A stretch of 64,000 bases of DNA from Lunularia cruciata. Lineage: Eukaryota; Streptophyta; Marchantiopsida; Lunulariales; Lunulariaceae. Both the position numbers and the translations under genes were made by a program. Location: positions 51,970,333 through 52,034,332 of the forward strand of contig OX419756.1 of the NCBI GenBank assembly GCA_948567375.1, read 5' to 3'. Below the pieces are notes generated by a model, which saw nothing but the letters and a program-made list of their open reading frames with translations, was not told the origin of the DNA and ran no database searches. Below are positions 60,255-64,000 of the stretch, one piece after another (the stretch's first letter is position 1; every line of letters starts with the position of its first letter).

Positions 60255-60297
60255 ATCTATATTGGCCTGTCAAGCTTTTTGACAGGCCAATATAGAT
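60255..60297 (+). other. Perfect 19-bp hairpin just after the proline-rich protein stop
   Basis: Arms 60255-60273 and 60279-60297 are fully complementary around a 5-nt loop (gcttt). In the transcript it would form a stable 3' UTR stem. Plant genes do not use intrinsic terminators, so it may affect mRNA stability or 3' processing, or it may be a small foldback insertion. Confidence 0.85.
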
Positions 60298-61559
60298 GGG
60301 ACTTCAGAGACTCTGCTGACAATTCTGCAAGGGTTCTAGTGCACACCGGAGATGATCATCAGCCGTCTCATATTTGTAGATTGCCTGATGCGGACGCCTT
60401 ATTGCTTAACTCGTCCACACATTGGTTAACTTTCTTAGAAGAGATTCCTGGCTCTCGCGGTTGACTGGTGTAAAGTTACTATTCCGAATCTAAATTTGCG
60501 TTTGAGTGCTGTCATGGTGGCTACACGAGCTTGGATGTGTCTGCAGATTTGCCTTTCTATGAGTTCCAGGCTCTCCGACAAAAACTGGCATCGCCCGCGT
60601 GGATGACCGAAGGTAGCAATGTTCTCAGTGCTCAACAGAATACAGAAATTCGAAATGATATAAGCGTTAAACACATGACTCTTCGATGAGCCAAGATAAC
60701 TCGCTGCAAAAACTATTCGTAGAAGCCTGTGCTCATAGGTAGCATTTGTAACCATATGTTTAAATAAGTTTGCTCAAACGGGTGCCTGAATGCTGCTCCC
60801 TCGGTACACCTCGAGGAGCACCTCGGTTCTGTCACTAAGAAGGGTGGGATACCGCTTATGTGATGTCTTTCAGAACTGGAATAAAGTTTACCTGCCCGAA
60901 TTATCTTTCCTATACTTTTGAGAATCCGGATATGTTCACGAATAAATTAAGCAAACACTTGCATGATGAAAGTCGTCAAGAGAGATTACATTTCACAATT
61001 CTAATCCTCACGGCGTCTTGAAAGAAAACCTGTGTAGACCACGCGGCCAAGGACTCCGTATTTAGCCAGTCCTGAGCAAATGTTGTTCTGTTCAGACTAG
61101 TCTGAACATGAGTGATTGGAGTACTCCACTGGACAATACGTGTGTTCAGTCGTAAGTTCTTTGTCGGATGTCAAAATGATCAGCGAACTTAAATAAACTT
61201 AATTACAAAGCTAACTTAAATAAACTTAATCACAAATTTTCCCAACGTGGTTAGCAAAGTTAGAAGGCCACTTCATATGGCTTAGTGATGTCCGGGCAGT
61301 TTGAACAGTACGTTAGACTTCTAAACATTGACGGAAAGAGTATCTTTAGGTTTCCATGGGAGGGCACAGGTCCAGCAGTTAACTTGGACGTATGTCACGC
61401 ACATAAATATACTAACGATGTCACTTTGGATTATTGACTTTGGTACAAACAGGTAACCAGTTTTCCCATTAGGCTATGCCAAGTAAGGAGTGCGGGACTC
61501 ACACTCATTTTGAATAGAAAAGTGCTCATTGGATTCAGCTTTCAGTCCTCTTTCACATA
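60298..61559. other. Right gene-island DNA downstream of the proline-rich protein gene, no gene recognised
   Basis: Balanced composition and non-repetitive. Only short frames without domains. The sequence at 61200-61245 contains a short direct repeat (aacttaaataaacttaat). Confidence 0.4.
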
Positions 61560-61589
61560 TTCAAGATGGATTTTTGTGATCTCATGTTT

Positions 61590-62870
61590 TTCTGGTTAAG
61601 GATTTTTGTTCTCTCATGTTTTTCTGGTTAAGGGAGTCTAAAATAGAAAATCTCATGGAGTTAGCCACATTGTTGAAGGGAGAAACAATTTCTGAACAAG
61701 AAGAAGATACTACACCAGAGTTTTGGAACTGGTTCTTGATGGAAAATAATTATTTTTTGCTATCTCAAAGAGGAATACCAAGACAGTACACATGGTGGGA
61801 GATTGTTCACAAGCCAAGTATGGTCAATGGATTTAGACTTTCTAAACAATCATATGAAAAGCAAGTAATGAATGTCATATCAAAGTTTTAAGAAATTGGT
61901 TGATGAGATTGAACCACATGTGCCTACTATGTTTGAATGGCTATATGCTAGAAAAAGAGTGGAGTTAGAGAAATTTGTAGCTGTAGTTTTACACAAATTT
62001 GCACAAAATTCCATTGAGAACTCTTAGTGATTTGTATTGTCTTGGTGAATCAACTATAGTGAAGTACACTATAATTATAGTCAAGATACTAACAAACAAA
62101 GAAAAAATATATTCGGAATACATCAGATGGCCTACAGTAGCAGAATGTATTGAGAGCATGTCAAAGTTTGCACAGATCTATGGAATTCCACAAATCATTG
62201 GTTGTATAGATGGTACACATATCAAATTGAGAATCAAACCAGCTATGAGATTTTATCCTGAATACTATAGGAATAGACATCCAAATTACTCTATTCTACT
62301 GCAAGCGTTTGTGATGCGGATCTTTGGTTTTGGGACTTGTGTTGTACAATGCCTAGATCTACTCACAATGCTGCACATTTACAACAGTCCAACTTATATC
62401 AAGCAATGGAATCAGGGACAGCTCTCACTCATTTTGCCACAAGAAACCATACAATACAAGTGATTCCACCATTGATCCTTGGAGATACAGCCTATCCACT
62501 ACGTCAATGGTTGTTGAAATGCAGGCATCAACATTCACATCAAGGAGAACCTATGCAAAATTTATCTGATAACCATACATCAAAAGCACTTGTACGTGTG
62601 GAGAAAACATTTGGTCAATTGAAAGGTAGGTGAAGCATACTGAGTGATTGTCCAATGCAATTGGAGGTTGTTCCAAGAGTGACACTTGCATATGCAGTCC
62701 TACACAACTAATTCAACAAGGAGAACCATTACATACTGAGGTCAATGTAGTGGATGAGCGTATGAATGGAGCACATATTTTGCCACTCCCAAGATCTGCA
62801 TCAGATAAATGGAGTAAAATAGAGGTGAATTAGTAAGAGGAGCTTTGTACAAGAAATTCAAAAGTACTCA
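61590..62870 (+). pseudogene. PIF/Harbinger transposase (HARBI1-like), frameshifted
   Basis: The N-terminal part (61616-61891) is open. After a frame break the catalytic region is carried at 61999-62340: IIGCIDGTHIKL has the first Asp codon at 62209-62211, then RPNYS-type spacing in FYPEYYRNRHPNYSILLQAF. A frameshift near 62335 moves into PRSTHNAAHLQQSNLY, LILGDTAYPLRQWLL (second Asp, 62484-62486) and VRVEKTFGQLKGR (Glu, 62601-62603). The Trp expected after KGR is a stop, and the tail resumes as CPMQLEVVPRVTLAYAVLHN. The whole DDE triad is kept with 39 residues between the second Asp and the Glu. A handful of lesions inactivates an otherwise well-preserved protein, pointing to recent activity of the family. 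It acts in the nucleus with the Myb-like partner. Confidence 0.85.
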
Positions 62871-62999
62871 TGCTCATCTAGATATAGCAAATGTAGTTTG
62901 AGAGTGAGGTATTTACTTACTCAAGATGGCAGTACACATTGGTTGTTTTTCAAGATTTCAAGCTCCATCCATTTTAGTTCAAGCATTTGGCTCATTAAA

Positions 63000-63900
63000 T
63001 CCATCTTGTGTTATTCTTGAACCATCATCAAGTCAAATTTACGATCTTCTTGCAAGGATCTCTTCTCATTTGCTTCCTTCACTACTTGAGTAAATTCAAG
63101 CATACACTTCTGCATTCTATCTTCACCTTCTTTTGATACTCTTTGTCTTTTCTTACGTTTTCCAACAACACAAGGTTGAGCACAAGCTTTTTTCCTATGA
63201 CTGATTGTGGCCTGATTACCAATTGTCTCTAAAGAAGGTGTAGAGACTTGTGATATTTCTTTCTCATCATTAGATATCAAAACATCCATATATGATTGTT
63301 CATTTTTTTTATATGAGATGCTTCTTCACTCCCATCAATAGTTTCATCAGTCAAGTCTGCAAACCCTCTCTCACTAGTTATTGAAGTGTTGATACCACCA
63401 TCACATGCTCCTGGAATGCCTTGTTCTTTGGGTGAACCACCTTTGATTTTGTGCATCTGTTCATAGAACTCCCAGGAACTTGGTTTTGTGCTTGTGGTTT
63501 GTTTTCCTTTCTCAACCTTGTATTTTGTTTTAACCAGACCATCAAGCTTGTTCTTGAGAATCTATGGCTCATAAGGTGGTGTTATACTGATAGCTTCATT
63601 GAACCTATTAGCAAACACCTTCCATTGATCCTGACTTACCTTGCCTTGGTTACAATGATTAACATAAATGTCTTCATACATATCCAAAAAAAGCCTCACA
63701 TGACTAGAAATCCACTCCACTTTAGCCTTCTTTGGAATAGAAACACTTATAAACACAATTGACAATAGGAGACAAATTATCAACATACTATTATTTTGGA
63801 ATAGTGTCCCAATCTATATATGAAATAGTCAAAATCATACCTCTCACAAGAGCATCCTTTGATGTTGAATTTTTCTTTTTTGCACCAAGCTTCTTCTTAG
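63000..63900 (-). pseudogene. Harbinger accessory Myb/SANT-like protein remnant
   Basis: Minus strand. A basic N-terminal piece (KKKLGAKKKNSTSKDALVRG, about 63900-63840) is separated by a plausible GT-AG intron (about 63840-63740) from a Myb/SANT domain. That domain reads VEWISSHVRLFLDMYEDIYV, then QWKVFANRFNEAISITPPYEP, with the usual Trp/Phe spacing, followed by NKLDGLVKTKYKVEK. A linker and a basic helix-rich C-terminus follow (63011-63289, RKKACAQPC, KRKKRQRVSKEG). Stops occur between the open pieces. In the superfamily this protein binds the transposon ends and brings the transposase into the nucleus. The 5' end is lost at the LTR boundary. Confidence 0.7.
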
Positions 63901-63916
63901 ATGGAGCTTGTAAATA

Positions 63917-64000
63917 TGTAAAAGACTAAGACCGAGGAGAGAAATAAGAGAATGGAAACTCACATTGGGACACTTGAATGAGTGAAAAATCCAAATGCCT
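63917..64000 (-). repeat. A-family chromovirus LTR, first 84 bp, runs off window
   Basis: Begins tgtaaaagac and is collinear with the LTRs of A and C (gaggagagaaata, cacttgaatgag). By orientation it is the outer edge of another minus-strand copy, or a solo LTR. It is inserted beside the Harbinger Myb ORF. Confidence 0.85.

Larger units (their letters stand above)
61560..63916. mobile_element. PIF/Harbinger DNA transposon, 5' truncated at its Myb side
   Basis: A transposase (plus strand, about 61590-62870) and a Myb/SANT accessory ORF (minus strand, about 63900-63000) face each other, a gene order known in the superfamily. Terminal inverted repeats and TTA/TAA target duplications were not identified. 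The right side is cut by an A-family LTR at 63917. A direct repeat (tttttgt..ctcatgtttttctggttaag) lies at 61573-61595 and 61604-61631, close to the left end. Confidence 0.7.

Noticed and set aside
59839-60255. 138-codon frame overlapping the proline-rich protein in another frame
   Set aside because: It is a shadow of the low-complexity CT-rich coding sequence. The frame at 59787 has the signal peptide and SPPP motifs.
24086-63916. CRISPR-like or satellite interpretation of the repeated LTR blocks
   Set aside because: The repeats are long, few, and bounded by TG...CA with retroelement coding between them.

Overview
The window looks like nuclear DNA of a land plant. Three things point that way: a GPI-anchored arabinogalactan peptide gene, a secreted SPPP-type proline-rich wall protein gene, and a crowd of plant-type transposable elements (chromodomain-bearing Ty3/gypsy, Ty1/copia and PIF/Harbinger). 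The lineage cannot be fixed from sequence alone; a bryophyte, fern or gymnosperm would all fit. No CRISPR, rRNA, tRNA or bacterial-style operon was seen.

Layout. Positions 1-6400 and about 59400-61500 are two better-balanced, non-repetitive gene islands. The left island holds the arabinogalactan peptide (2818-3057). The right island holds the proline-rich protein (59787-60245), with a TATA box before it and a perfect 19-bp hairpin just after its stop. Between them lies about 53 kb of AT-rich DNA made mostly of dead mobile elements. In order: a trihelix/Myb-SANT-like coding remnant (7.7-9.0 kb); unassigned coding-like debris (9.8-11 kb); a PIF/Harbinger transposase remnant (13.9-14.8 kb); a long AT-rich stretch with microsatellites and a 357-bp foldback (21859-22215); a chromovirus (element A, 25280-30870) nested inside an older relative (element B); a degraded retroelement carrying gag, protease and a C5 cytosine-methyltransferase-like domain (32.65-35.64 kb); a lone copia LTR; a gypsy integrase/RNase H remnant; a copia 5' half; a cluster of three related LTRs (family F, 41.1-46.6 kb); two unidentified minus-strand coding remnants; and a second chromovirus of the A family (element C, 51623-56867).

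The right edge has a second PIF/Harbinger element (61.6-63.9 kb) with transposase and Myb/SANT ORF in convergent orientation. It abuts the first 84 bp of another A-family LTR (63917 to the window end).

The most unusual object is the methyltransferase-bearing retroelement. In one 3-kb plus-strand stretch it shows a Gag-like region, a CCHC zinc knuckle, a retropepsin-like site and, in the right order, the signature blocks of a C5 DNA methyltransferase. Second is the A-family LTR, whose U3 region carries repeated GAAGCTTC palindromes that form heat-shock-element-like arrays upstream of a TATA box. All LTR elements here are broken fossils. Only the two cell-wall genes look intact and host-encoded; nothing in the sequence shows that they work together.
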